64,000 nt of DNA. Source: a virus. The position numbers and the translations under genes are program-made. Where the stretch lies: the IMG/VR virus record IMGVR_UViG_3300027971_000032, positions 40,905 to 104,904 of that record; one strand, given 5' to 3'. The notes under the pieces were generated by a model. That model searched no databases. It saw only the letters and a list, made by a program, of their open reading frames with translations, and was not told where the DNA came from. Shown in pieces: positions 8,003 to 20,433 of this stretch. Positions within the stretch are counted from its first letter, which is position 1, and each line of letters begins with the position of its first letter.

Positions 8003-11000
8003 TTAAGCTTGTGCTTCTGTCCAGGATAGACGTGTTTGAATTTGAGCATTCGAGCTACCGATGTTAATACCAACAATCGTAAGCGTATCTGGACCGTCTG
8101 GGTAAACACCTGCAGCACCTGGTGTGTTAGTTGTACCACCACCAAGAATACTATTACCTAGATCTCGTAGCATGTTAAGAGCAGCAGCTGCTACGGAGTA
8201 GTTAGTAGAACCGGCGTTGTTCACAGCATAGAAGCTAAACATCGCTTCACCGCCTGAGACATATACAGGGCCTGTATGGTCAGCAATCTGGGCAAGACTT
8301 GATGTACCAGTAGCAATAGGACCGAAGGTGCTTAATGCTGCTGTGGCACCGGTATAGCTTGTTGTTGTGCTAGTTGTTGGTGCAATCGGCGCGCCATTTA
8401 GAATTAGCTGAATCAAGAACACCCCGTTAACTAGCACGTCCAAGTTTTGCAACGTGAGCTGCATACGGTTAACAATTTCCTTTGAGCCAAGTACACCAGT
8501 AACACCAGAATCAACTGAAGGCGTAACTCTTAGAGTTGCAAGAGCAACAGCACTATTGTACGTTACTGTTGTAGAACCGGAGCCTGACCCCTGTCTATTC
8601 ATTGTAATAGTGTTGTTTGGGTTGCCGCCGGACACGGCTGTAACTATTGCGCCGGAAGGAATATTGCTACCTGCCACTAACATACCAGGGAAGATCGGTG
8701 TAGTATTAACAACGCTAAATGTATTTGAGCCTGAACCAATAGTTACTGAAGCAACGTTACCAGCAATTGCAGTGGTAGTTGTTGTTTCACCGTAGGTAAA
8801 TTGCAACGACTTATCGTTATCGTACTGTCCGTCCATAATTACTGACGTACCCCAGTGGCTAATCGTCGGTGAGAATTGTGGTGAATGTAGATACACTGAT
8901 ATAGGAGCAGTAGCAGAGAATGTATGAGTTACATCTCCCGTTGCATTACCCATATTAGCAAAGCTGTAAGTAGAGGAGCCTGAGCTTGATGCAGCTCTGG
9001 ACATGACCACTGTATTAAATGCCCCGGTGGTAATAGACGCAACATAGGTATTATTTGGAATACCTGTACCGTAAATTAACATGCCTACTTGCAGACCAGC
9101 TACTGAGTTTGTTGATGTTAAGGTTGAGCTGCCGCTCGTTCTTGTCATTGTTACGGTTGTGGCTGCCTTACCTCTTGTAAGACCGGTAAGTGTTGTAGCT
9201 GTCTTGCCTGAATAAAACACATACTCAGGATTGCTTGGGTTATCAATATAAACTGTACCAGTTGTTGGGAATGCAGTAGTGTTACCAACCGACATTGTTG
9301 TTGCGCTTGATGCCAACGTTGCTGCAAGATTCGTAAATGGTGCAATAGTATTGGTTTCGTATCTGGCAGGCAAGTTACCAGAACGCATGTACGCTTCAGT
9401 ATTCTGGTTATTGTTAACAAACCTATGGACGTAAACTACTCTACCTTGTGTATCTCTGAATCCATATCTTACTGTACCAGCGCCGTACCAGCTATAGTCA
9501 AGATAGAACATTTGCATCTTAGTAAGATCAAGGTTCATACCAGATGGGCCAGTACCGTCCATCTTATCAATGTTCCATAAGTTTTGCGGAACTCTTGTAT
9601 CGATAGTCTTAGAAATAATACAGACGTTCGTACCTGATAGAGTTGCTCCTCTATAAGGAGGCGAAACTGTCATAGAGGTGTCACTTGCAATATTTAGAAC
9701 TCTGAATGACATCCCTCTAATAACTATAAAGTCACCAGGCACTAGTTGTGACGATAGTGAAGGTGATACCCCGTTAACGGTTGCGCCAGTTACTGTTGAC
9801 GAGCCGTTAGTAACGTTAAAGAAGCCGGACAATTGTGTAGTTGAGCTTCTTCTTACACAGTAAAGAGTTTGACCATCAAATTCAAAAAATACACCATTCT
9901 GGAAATCGAATAATCCGGTTCTGGTTGTTGCGCCATACCAGCTAGATACTGACAGAGCGGGTATACCAGTTGCAGGCGTTGCAGTGGGGGTTGTTAATGT
10001 ACTATATGTGAATTGGTTATCACTGACTACTGAAGTTACTGTAAAGGTACCATTATATGCTGTTTCATTACAGCCTGAAATAATAAAAGTTGTACCAAAA
10101 CTAATGTAGTGAGGTGCTTTTGTAGTAACGGTTGCTACTGTTCCAGACGATGTAATCTTATCTACGTTAATGTTTGGCTTTAAGCTTGTACCTGTACTAA
10201 CTTGAATGCCTTTGCCAGATTGATATCTAAAGTATCTTCTTGTTTGACGAATAGTTTGAATATTGTGCGCTTGATTGCCTGTAGTAAACTGAACACCGCC
10301 GTCAAATGCTCTATGTTGATATACACCGTCTGGTCTGGGGTAAATTGTGCCACCGGAAATTGATCCGGATGGCGCATTTACTACAACAAAGTTAAAAGAT
10401 GTGCTGCTTAGTACCGAACTAACCTGCCATGTACCGTTAGGTGCATTAGATGATGCGGTTGAACCTGTTACATAGATACCATCGCCTATCTGAAGACCGT
10501 GAGGGTTGGTTGTAGTTACTGTAACTACAACACCACTATTAGTCATAGCAGTTGCTTGTGGCATACTTGCATTTGAATAAAAGCTACCAGCGAATACAAA
10601 CGATAATGTTGAGTTATATACTGAGCCAGATGAACCTGTAAATGGCGTTCTTGCAGTATATGTGAAATTAGTACCAGCTGATACTGAATCTACTACGAAA
10701 GGCCCGTTGCCACCGGTAAACAAGCTATCTTGAATAAGAACTGGTGTGCCAACCGCAGGTGGGGTAGTTGTCGATACTGTAACCGTAGTTGAACCATTTG
10801 TTGCTTGAATATCTGTAATTACAATAGGGGTTTGTGTGTTGACAAAAAAGCTTGGCTGCATGTTAAGTAGCGAGAGGGTTTCCCACTTTGTAGGTTGCAA
10901 CCCGTATTCAAAGTCAGTATCAATCAAAGCTTGAGGAGAAGAAATTCTCATCTTACCTACTGGGTCAATAATAGACTCGTCAGGAATAAATGATTCACTA

Positions 11001-11278
11001 ATTTCATCAACTACAATCTGCAACTTATCAGTGGCCGACATACTACCGGTATTATAATTTAATACGATTGTAGTAGTTGGGTTTGTGGTAACCGTTCCTT
11101 GCGTAACCGTATAGCTTGTAGCGGTAAGTGCTGGATCGCTAAAGTTGTAAATTACAGCGTTAGTAGTAACGTTAGTAATTAGTAATAGTCTTTCTCTTAG
11201 AACGACTCTAGGGATTACTATTGTCTTTGTAGAAGGGGTAAATGTATACTGAGTATCTAAAATAACACGTTTTGCCAT
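8003..11278 (-). CDS. Large virion structural protein (1091 aa)
   Basis: An all-beta-looking protein rich in Thr, Ser, Gly and Val. The N-terminal 90 residues share a module with the 7086-7532 protein. Several later segments repeat an IQATNGSTTVTVSTTTPPAV-like strand pair with GTxVLIQ or GDGIYVTG, and TSGTVATVTTKAPHYISFG, suggesting tandem Ig/OB-like modules of about 80 residues. Charged motifs such as RQTRRYFRYQSGKG and FEFDGQTLYCVRR occur centrally. Similar large proteins accompany fibre genes in T4-like phages of aquatic bacteria. A tail-fibre shaft or connector is likely but unproven. GAGG stands 5 bases before the start. Confidence 0.6.
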   Translation of the reverse strand: MAKRVILDTQYTFTPSTKTIVIPRVVLRERLLLITNVTTNAVIYNFSDPALTATSYTVTQGTVTTNPTTTIVLNYNTGSMSATDKLQIVVDEISESFIPDESIIDPVGKMRISSPQALIDTDFEYGLQPTKWETLSLLNMQPSFFVNTQTPIVITDIQATNGSTTVTVSTTTPPAVGTPVLIQDSLFTGGNGPFVVDSVSAGTNFTYTARTPFTGSSGSVYNSTLSFVFAGSFYSNASMPQATAMTNSGVVVTVTTTNPHGLQIGDGIYVTGSTASSNAPNGTWQVSSVLSSTSFNFVVVNAPSGSISGGTIYPRPDGVYQHRAFDGGVQFTTGNQAHNIQTIRQTRRYFRYQSGKGIQVSTGTSLKPNINVDKITSSGTVATVTTKAPHYISFGTTFIISGCNETAYNGTFTVTSVVSDNQFTYSTLTTPTATPATGIPALSVSSWYGATTRTGLFDFQNGVFFEFDGQTLYCVRRSSTTQLSGFFNVTNGSSTVTGATVNGVSPSLSSQLVPGDFIVIRGMSFRVLNIASDTSMTVSPPYRGATLSGTNVCIISKTIDTRVPQNLWNIDKMDGTGPSGMNLDLTKMQMFYLDYSWYGAGTVRYGFRDTQGRVVYVHRFVNNNQNTEAYMRSGNLPARYETNTIAPFTNLAATLASSATTMSVGNTTAFPTTGTVYIDNPSNPEYVFYSGKTATTLTGLTRGKAATTVTMTRTSGSSTLTSTNSVAGLQVGMLIYGTGIPNNTYVASITTGAFNTVVMSRAASSSGSSTYSFANMGNATGDVTHTFSATAPISVYLHSPQFSPTISHWGTSVIMDGQYDNDKSLQFTYGETTTTTAIAGNVASVTIGSGSNTFSVVNTTPIFPGMLVAGSNIPSGAIVTAVSGGNPNNTITMNRQGSGSGSTTVTYNSAVALATLRVTPSVDSGVTGVLGSKEIVNRMQLTLQNLDVLVNGVFLIQLILNGAPIAPTTSTTTSYTGATAALSTFGPIATGTSSLAQIADHTGPVYVSGGEAMFSFYAVNNAGSTNYSVAAAALNMLRDLGNSILGGGTTNTPGAAGVYPDGPDTLTIVGINIGSSNAQIQTRLSWTEAQA

Positions 11279-11287
11279 GTTGTCCTC

Positions 11288-12582
11288 TTAATCAAGCATT
11301 ATACTTAATGGTTTAAATGGTGTTTGTTTTTGGTAATTGTTAAAGTTTTTCACAGTGTCAGCTACTTTGGCTGTGCAATAGAAAGCGGTCCCAAATGTGG
11401 GCGCTGAGGACAGATATAAAGTAGACCCATTAACATAGTATCCCGAACTAAACACTGAAACTTCTGGTAAATTGTAGTAATCATTTATATATCTAGCCGG
11501 CAATTGCTTAGTTCCGTTTATATACAAATCTAAGCTTGCACCGTTAAATGGCGTTATAGAAACACCATTTGATGACAGTTTAAACGATCTTGTCTGCCCG
11601 TCAAATACATTAGAAAGATTATCTACAACATAATTTGGTAAGCCTTTAGTATAATCTACTGCTAGATTATCTGCAACTGTCCAAGTAGCTGCGCGATCAA
11701 CTGTAATTGTAGTATAGTTGTTTACCTGTAGAGGCGCTATTCCTTCTGTGAATGAAATAGCTGTGTTTGTGATAGTGCTGTCTGTAGTAACAAATCTAAT
11801 ATTCTCAAACCAGGGGCCTGCCGCATTGCTGCCTTTTTCACCTTTGACACCTGCACTATCAAATACTACTACGTCAAGTATATCGTTATTTGCTGCAGGT
11901 AAGTTGAGAGTTACTCTTGAAGTGTTTGCGGTATATTCTGTATTAGAAAGGAATATGCCATTTAAGTGTACTAATATATTACCTAGGGTGGTAATCCCTG
12001 ACATTAAGAACACTGATTGATTGTTTGCTGCTGTAAAATTAAAGTTGCTTACAGCAGGTGTCTCACCCTTATCACCTTTAGGGCTTATTCGATCGTAACC
12101 GTATACAGCAACCAAGTCACTAGCAGTTGCACCTGAAGAAAGAACAATTGCAGTTGTGTTTGATGTGTACTCAGTATTACTTAATAAAACACCATTATAA
12201 AATACTCGTACACCGCCGGTGTTTGCTGTGAATGTAGAAGGATAGAAAGTAGTTTGATCGCTAGTAGCTGTAAACTCTTCATAGAGAAGAGTTGCGGTTA
12301 GGCCGGTGTCACCCTTATTACCGGTATCACCTTTGTCGCCTTTGTTGCCGATATCACCTTTAGGCCCTACATCACCTTTTTCGCCTTTGTCTCCGTAACC
12401 CTTATCACCTTTAATACCTTGTATACCGCCATAAGGTAGATTTGTCCAGGCAGTAGAACCATCACCTATTTTAAACAGGCTAGTATTTGTTTCTATACCA
12501 AGCTCACCGGCTGCTAGTACTGTATTAGCAGTTGACCAATCTGAGGCGCTACCTCTTCTAAACTGAAATACTCCAAATGACA

Positions 12583-12583
<1 letters not shown>
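11288..12583 (-). CDS. Collagen-like fibre protein (431 aa)
   Basis: The N-terminal 50 residues (FQFRRGSASDWSTANTVLAA, GELGIETNT, FKIGDGSTAW, LPYGG) form the common phage fibre anchor module, also recognisable at 12583-15600 and 17763-19832. A Gly-X-Y tract follows at residues about 53-95 ([34 protein letters not shown]). Then come two copies of a roughly 65-residue beta module (VRVFYNGVLLSNTEYTSNTT and ILVHLNGIFLSNTEYTANTS). The C-terminal 170 residues are a distinct domain with SNVFDGQTRSFKL and LDLYINGTKQLPARY. Many Lys residues are in Y positions, so this is a candidate substrate of the neighbouring collagen-type lysyl hydroxylase. Its start overlaps the stop of the larger collagen-like fibre by one base. 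Confidence 0.75.
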
Positions 12584-15600
<3,017 letters not shown>

Positions 15601-15613
15601 TTGGCTCCGTAAT

Positions 15614-15629
15614 CACTGTATATACAGTG
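15614..15629. promoter_or_regulatory. 16-bp perfect palindrome between PLOD-like enzyme and fibre genes
   Basis: CACTGTATATACAGTG fills most of the 29-base gap between the stop of the 654-aa enzyme and the start of the large collagen-like fibre. It could be a protein-binding operator or an mRNA hairpin (6-bp stem, 4-base loop) affecting fibre translation. No T-run follows, so it is not a standard terminator. Confidence 0.4.
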
Positions 15630-17594
15630 TTAATAATTAATGTCGCCCTGCTTTCTACTTGTCCATATTACTAGATTATATTTAGTGCCTTTGGTTACTT
15701 CTCGACCTTCGTGTCCATGTGTCACTTGGCCAGGCCATAAAATAATCTTACCTATTTGAGTATTTATATTAGAGAAGTTTTGCCTATAAAAATAAGTATC
15801 TCCGCCTTCGTAATCATCATTCAGCTTTACGTTTCCTGAAACTAAAGAGGCATCATGGTGACAGTTAAGACTCTTTTGGGTTTCTGGTGAATACTTAATA
15901 ATGAAAGCATCCCGCAAACCATTCATTAATAGCGGAAACCAATACTTTTCTATCACCGGGTTGATCGACTCTTTAAAATGCTTTTCTAAAGTATTCCAGA
16001 GCTCCATACTAAACTCTCTGATTCTTAATTCTTGTCCTGGAAACTTATCACCGTACATCGATTCCCATTTACCATGTGCTTCAGCCATGTCTATAATTTT
16101 CTTACACATCTCTGGGGTAAGAAAATCCATCTCTAGGATGTCTGGTGCTACTACTGTAAGCTCTGTAGCATCAATAAATTCTATAATATCTGGATAGAGC
16201 TGTTGGAAGATGTTATTAAAAACAATCTTATCATTTGGCCCGCCATTACCATGTAAGATGCATGGGCAGCATCTAGTAGCAATATTAACAAATTGCTTTG
16301 TTGGCTTTAATACTAAATCATCTTCAATAGAGCTTAAGCATTGAAAGATATAATTCTCATAATCTAATTTGATATTAACCTTATTATTACTCTTATTCTC
16401 TACATACTTCTTCTGTAAAAATAGTTGATCATCATCCGAATCCTGTATATAATCATCTATGATGGAAAGGATAGAGTCCTTGTATCCAATGTATACTCCA
16501 CTGTTTAGATACTTGTATGCGGTATGTGATTCAGTAAAATACTGTTCCATGGAACGATCAGGCCAGCAGATCTTTTCAGCTGCAAAAAGCACGTCACATT
16601 CAAACCCTAAGAATCTATTCACGATAGTCTCTAATGAATCATTAATGATGACATCATGACCATCGCAGAACAATACAATCTTATTACCGTCAATGCTCTT
16701 AAGATAATCTTTAACTAAATTAATCTTTTGACCACCGCCCGGTCCTTGCATTGTACCACCCTTCCATTCTACACCATCGCCGATGTTTATAATCGGTACC
16801 TCTTTAGCCGCACTTGACTTACTAAGGTATTTGTATTTTTCAGAGTCTGTAGCAACGGTGACAACGATTGCTTCTTGAGTCATTATGGATTCTCCACTTT
16901 CAATATCAGAGCCAAGTACCGATCTAGATACTTGATTAAATATACTAGTTTTATAGGCTATAGGGTTAGTAGGTATAAGATCTTTAAAAATATCTACTAA
17001 TGCAGTAAAATTATTAAGTATGCCTGGCTTATCTGTCAGACAGGTGTGTAGATAGTTAACACCACTGATAAGCGGAAAGAACTCATCAACCGGTATAATG
17101 TTTTCCTTAAACTTGGAATTAACTAGCTTCTTAGCAAGCCTTGGGCTTATAGCGTAAGCATTATTCCAATAAGGGTAATATGGCCGTATAAATTTATCAT
17201 CTATATTCTGCACATGACCTGGAAACATCTCTTTGTGATCCAGGTATACTACATCTTGTGTTTCAAGAAGTCTATCGATTTCTTCTGAGTCAATATGCCC
17301 TACTAGTCTTGAATCATCTTCAAGAATCAATAGGTTGTGATTGAGCTCAGCACAAAGCATCCACGCGTTATAATGCGATATGCTGGTTGCAACTTCTGTT
17401 ATAGTTGCGTGTCGATGTAGCATTGGGTCCTGCCACCTAAGGTAAGGCTTAAACCCTAATGCTCTTATATTAGATAAGCTTAACGAGTGTCCGTTTATGG
17501 CCGGTAATCTGGTCCATTCGTACTCGCTAAGCTGCTCTGAAATAAAATCTAATCTGTCTTTTCTTGTATCAAGATTTAGTACGACTATTTTCAC
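15630..17594 (-). CDS. PLOD-like collagen lysyl hydroxylase fused to two glycosyltransferase domains
   Basis: 654 residues in three parts. Residues 1-210 resemble GT25 transferases (bacterial LPS GT25 and animal collagen galactosyltransferases): VLNLDTRKDRL at 5-15 and LILEDDSRL at 89-97 (metal-binding acidic motif). Residues 240-470 match the glycosyltransferase domain of animal procollagen lysyl hydroxylases (PLOD): LFCDGHDVI at 308-316, FAAEKICWPD at 337-346, KYLNSGVYIGY at 361-371, DDDQLF at 387-392, HGNGGP at 448-453. Residues 480-650 are a lysyl-hydroxylase-type Fe(II)/2-oxoglutarate domain: CHHDAS with ligands H579 and D581, DYEGGDTYFY, then THGHEG with H626. K638 sits where animal enzymes use Arg for 2-oxoglutarate. 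Predicted role: hydroxylate Lys in Gly-X-Lys-Gly and add sugars to the hydroxylysine on adjacent collagen-like fibres. The fold assignment is strong; substrate and sugars are inference. Confidence 0.85.
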   Translation of the reverse strand: MKIVVLNLDTRKDRLDFISEQLSEYEWTRLPAINGHSLSLSNIRALGFKPYLRWQDPMLHRHATITEVATSISHYNAWMLCAELNHNLLILEDDSRLVGHIDSEEIDRLLETQDVVYLDHKEMFPGHVQNIDDKFIRPYYPYWNNAYAISPRLAKKLVNSKFKENIIPVDEFFPLISGVNYLHTCLTDKPGILNNFTALVDIFKDLIPTNPIAYKTSIFNQVSRSVLGSDIESGESIMTQEAIVVTVATDSEKYKYLSKSSAAKEVPIINIGDGVEWKGGTMQGPGGGQKINLVKDYLKSIDGNKIVLFCDGHDVIINDSLETIVNRFLGFECDVLFAAEKICWPDRSMEQYFTESHTAYKYLNSGVYIGYKDSILSIIDDYIQDSDDDQLFLQKKYVENKSNNKVNIKLDYENYIFQCLSSIEDDLVLKPTKQFVNIATRCCPCILHGNGGPNDKIVFNNIFQQLYPDIIEFIDATELTVVAPDILEMDFLTPEMCKKIIDMAEAHGKWESMYGDKFPGQELRIREFSMELWNTLEKHFKESINPVIEKYWFPLLMNGLRDAFIIKYSPETQKSLNCHHDASLVSGNVKLNDDYEGGDTYFYRQNFSNINTQIGKIILWPGQVTHGHEGREVTKGTKYNLVIWTSRKQGDINY

Positions 17595-17760
17595 TTGGCT
17601 TCACCGTCTTGCTTTCATAATCAACTATTTTATTGCTAAGATCGTTAATTGTTTTTTCTAAAGTAACGATCTTAGCTTCCGCCAGTATAAGTTTATTTGT
17701 TAAATCTTCAATATACTGCTTCTGCCTGTTTATGTAGGCATTAACAAAATCAACTTCCAT
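17569..17760 (-). CDS. Small coiled-coil protein
   Basis: 63 residues, almost entirely one predicted coiled coil: heptad-like hydrophobic spacing runs from YIEDLTNKL through ILAEAKIVTLEKTINDL to SNKIVDY. The tail is short and basic. It starts 2 bases after the stop of the 17763-19832 fibre and overlaps the start of the 654-aa enzyme gene by 26 bases in another frame. The overlap and spacing suggest coupled translation. It may be a small chaperone or trimerisation partner for a fibre, but no family is recognised. Confidence 0.55.
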   Translation of the reverse strand: MEVDFVNAYINRQKQYIEDLTNKLILAEAKIVTLEKTINDLSNKIVDYESKTVKPSENSRTKS

Positions 17761-17762
17761 TA

Positions 17763-19832
17763 TTAGAAACTGCCGCCATCTAATGAAGCATATACCAATG
17801 CTGTACCATTAGATTGTAAAACATACCCTTTGGTGCCTATCCCTAATTTTCTAAATCCGTTAGTTGAATTAGCAACTAGTATATCTTCTGCTGTATAGCT
17901 GTTAAGACCTGTACCACCGCTATTACCTGCTAATGCGGTTGATAGGCTTAATGTATTAGCTACTATCGCTACATTTACAGTACCATTAGCAGTTAGTGCT
18001 ACTGATGTTGAATTAGTGGTTAACCCGCCAGATGAAAGGTAAGCAACTAAGGTCGATATATTAAACGTAGCATTCGATGTATCGACAGTTGTACCTGGTG
18101 CGGCAGTCAGACTATCAAATAGCTTGAATACCCCGTCCGATGCATCTCTAAACAGACCAGCGTGTTGAGACGCACCACCGGTGTTGTTATAATTACCGTA
18201 AAAACCTAGATCTAATACGTCTGACGATGTGTTGTTAGCTGCTAGTTGAATTAGAGAATCAGATACCGATAAGGTTGAAACGTTAATTGTAACGAGGGTA
18301 CCAGTAACAGATAAGTTACCAGCGATAGTTACGTTATGATCAAACGTTGCATACTTAGCAAGTATATTATTTGCATATACTGTTGAATAATTTAATGCAG
18401 ATGAGCCAAGGTTATAAGTAACGTTAGCTGAAGGTACTATGTTGGTGTTAACTAGCCCATTAATAGATACAACATCAGAAGAATTACTACCCAGTACAAC
18501 GTTGCCTGTAACATCTATAGAGTTAAAAGTAACATTGCTTGTAGTGCCAACATCCTGGCCAATGTGTACACCAGTGGAATTAACCGTTACACCAGTGCCT
18601 GCTTTGACAAAAACACCAGAGGTGTTCGCAACTATACCGTCGTTAGCATTAACTGAAACGGCATTAGCGCTAACCGATATACCGTTACCTGCCCCTACAT
18701 CAAGTGTTACGCTTCCGCTTAAACCGCCGCCTGTAAGACCATCCCCGGCGACAACTTCGGTAATATCAGCATCAACCCCTCTCCAATACAATCCAGAGCC
18801 ATTCGATGCTAGTACTTGGTTAGCTGTACCTACCGACCCATTAACCGAAAGAGTAACACCATTCGCAATAAACAACTGGGTTGTATTTGCAGAAATGTAT
18901 GATCCAACTGTGAGCGAAGATGCATTTACTACACCAGTAGTAAATAATCCTGACGTGTTAGCTACTACATTTGAACCAACACTTAATATCGCTGCGTTAA
19001 CAGTGTTAGTAGCAATAACGCTACCTGTAGTATACAGCCCTGTTGAATTAGCTACTACGTTAGACCCAATACTTAATACTGCTGCATTAACAGTGTTAGT
19101 AGCAAGAACGTTACCAGTAGTAATTACTGTGCCGTTAACTGTAGTATATGTGTCATTATTACCAACATAAACTTCTTTAGCAGCAACTCTCTTTGCAACT
19201 CCTAAGCCACCCGCTATAGTTACAGCACCAGTAGTAGTGTTTGAACTATCAGTGGTATTAGCAACGCTTAGGATGTCTGTATTAACTGTGCCGGTTGTAA
19301 ATACACCAGTTGAATTAATTACTGCTGCATTAGAGCCTACTACAAATGAGCCGCCGCTGCCAGCAAGTACCCCACCACCAACACTTAATTTATTAGTAGC
19401 CGTATCAAAGGTAAAATCTACGTCACCGGCGAATAGACTATTATTATTAAACTGAACTTGTGAATTAGAACCACCAGCGCTGGTTGAGAGAGCGCTTGCA
19501 TTAATCCAGTGTACATTACCCGAGCCGCCAGATACTAGAAGTTGACCATTTGTACCATGCGCACCGTTAGCATATACTTGCGTAGCTACTAAGTTAGCAA
19601 CGATTACCTTATCAATACCAGAAGTAGAGTTGGCTACTAGGGCCTGATTTGCAGTAAGAGTACCTGGGTTTCTAATGCCCCCAATCGCAACAACGTTAGC
19701 GGTATCTGTGCCTTTCACACTACCAATAAATAGTACCTCACCATTCGAGGTATAGGCTAATTCACCTGGCTGTAAACTACTAGGTACCGCAGTTTCAGTA
19801 CTGCGTCTGATTTGAATGATTGTATTTGACAT
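17763..19832 (-). CDS. Large tail-fibre protein (689 aa)
   Basis: The N-terminal anchor module (IIQIRRSTETAVPSSLQPG, ELAYTSNGEVLFIG) corresponds to that of the collagen-like fibres. It is followed by many short Asn/Thr/Val repeats of the type ATNTVNAAILSVGSNVVANTSGLFTTG, about 27-30 residues each, then GNLSVTGTLVTINVSTLSVSDSLIQLAANN, a chaperone-free fibre segment common in T4-like phages. The C-terminus ends VYASLDGGSF; the following 78-residue protein ends SGLDGGTF. No collagen-like tracts occur. Likely a trimeric beta-structured fibre. Host target unknown. Confidence 0.7.
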   Translation of the reverse strand: MSNTIIQIRRSTETAVPSSLQPGELAYTSNGEVLFIGSVKGTDTANVVAIGGIRNPGTLTANQALVANSTSGIDKVIVANLVATQVYANGAHGTNGQLLVSGGSGNVHWINASALSTSAGGSNSQVQFNNNSLFAGDVDFTFDTATNKLSVGGGVLAGSGGSFVVGSNAAVINSTGVFTTGTVNTDILSVANTTDSSNTTTGAVTIAGGLGVAKRVAAKEVYVGNNDTYTTVNGTVITTGNVLATNTVNAAVLSIGSNVVANSTGLYTTGSVIATNTVNAAILSVGSNVVANTSGLFTTGVVNASSLTVGSYISANTTQLFIANGVTLSVNGSVGTANQVLASNGSGLYWRGVDADITEVVAGDGLTGGGLSGSVTLDVGAGNGISVSANAVSVNANDGIVANTSGVFVKAGTGVTVNSTGVHIGQDVGTTSNVTFNSIDVTGNVVLGSNSSDVVSINGLVNTNIVPSANVTYNLGSSALNYSTVYANNILAKYATFDHNVTIAGNLSVTGTLVTINVSTLSVSDSLIQLAANNTSSDVLDLGFYGNYNNTGGASQHAGLFRDASDGVFKLFDSLTAAPGTTVDTSNATFNISTLVAYLSSGGLTTNSTSVALTANGTVNVAIVANTLSLSTALAGNSGGTGLNSYTAEDILVANSTNGFRKLGIGTKGYVLQSNGTALVYASLDGGSF

Positions 19833-20069
19833 TTAGAAGGTTCCCCCGTCCAATCCTGATATTGAAATTGTTGTAACCGGTTTTACCTCATATTTATTTA
19901 AACTTGAATTGTAGACTATTGCATCACCGTCTTGTGGAGTTCCCTCTACAACGTTAGCTAATTCGCGAATGGTAATTTGGTCCTTAAGCGTGTTTTTTAA
20001 AGTAAGTGTTGATTGCTGCGTTAGAAGCTGGTTGTTCTGCTTAACTACAGCTTTAATATTGGTAGTCAT
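19833..20069 (-). CDS. Small fibre-associated protein with shared C-terminal tail
   Basis: 78 residues. The middle (DQITIRELANVVEGTPQDGD, AIVYNSSLNKYEVKP) resembles the first module of several phage fibres, and the end is ISISGLDGGTF. The next gene product ends SLDGGSF. It may be a short form of a fibre anchor or an attachment subunit that shares the tail-tip interface. It sits immediately before the 689-aa fibre gene with no gap. I recognise no named family. Confidence 0.5.
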   Translation of the reverse strand: MTTNIKAVVKQNNQLLTQQSTLTLKNTLKDQITIRELANVVEGTPQDGDAIVYNSSLNKYEVKPVTTISISGLDGGTF

Positions 20070-20070
20070 A

Positions 20071-20400
20071 TTATCTCGTAACGTTAGGGGTTACTGTAAC
20101 TATACCTTCTAGTACTCTAGAGACTACACCAGAGCTGGATGTTAATTCTACGTCATAAACATATCTACCAGATGCTATATTAGCAGTAGCATTTGCAGAT
20201 AACGATAATGTAACCGTGCCGTCAGCACCATCTAAACTAACGCTAAAACTAATTGAGTTTGACGATGTATAATGCTTTCTCATCTGAGCAGCACCAGTAT
20301 AATTAGTCAAATCTATAGCAACACCATTTTCATCGAGAATATCGATATTGGTGCTGTATGATGCTCCCTGATCTATTATAAGATTTGCTTTAGTGGCCAT
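20071..20400 (-). CDS. Ig-like/BppU-like small virion protein
   Basis: 109 residues: ANLIIDQGASYSTNIDILDE, VAIDLTNYTGAAQMRK, then two strand-rich segments ending SGVVSRVLEGIVTVTPNVTR. This pattern (IxxGxxYs...dxxGxpidLTgyta..m) is common in small beta-sandwich proteins of phage baseplates and upper fibres. It is the first gene of a late unit, with TATAAATA 23 bases before its start. The name is tentative. Confidence 0.55.
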   Translation of the reverse strand: MATKANLIIDQGASYSTNIDILDENGVAIDLTNYTGAAQMRKHYTSSNSISFSVSLDGADGTVTLSLSANATANIASGRYVYDVELTSSSGVVSRVLEGIVTVTPNVTR

Positions 20401-20422
20401 GATGGTAGAGTGTTGTTTTTCT

Positions 20423-20430
20423 TATTTATA
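20423..20430 (-). promoter_or_regulatory. T4-type late promoter
   Basis: TATAAATA on the minus strand in the 33-base gap between the 2-oxoglutarate oxygenase gene (ends 20434) and the 109-aa gene (starts 20400). It should drive 109-aa, 78-aa, 689-aa fibre, coiled-coil protein, PLOD-like enzyme and the large collagen-like fibre as one late message. Confidence 0.75.
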
Positions 20431-20433
20431 AGA

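Noticed and set aside
15614-15629. LexA-type SOS operator
   Set aside because: The palindrome has CTGT and ACAG half-sites, but with a 4-base spacer instead of the 8 bases of the E. coli-type box.
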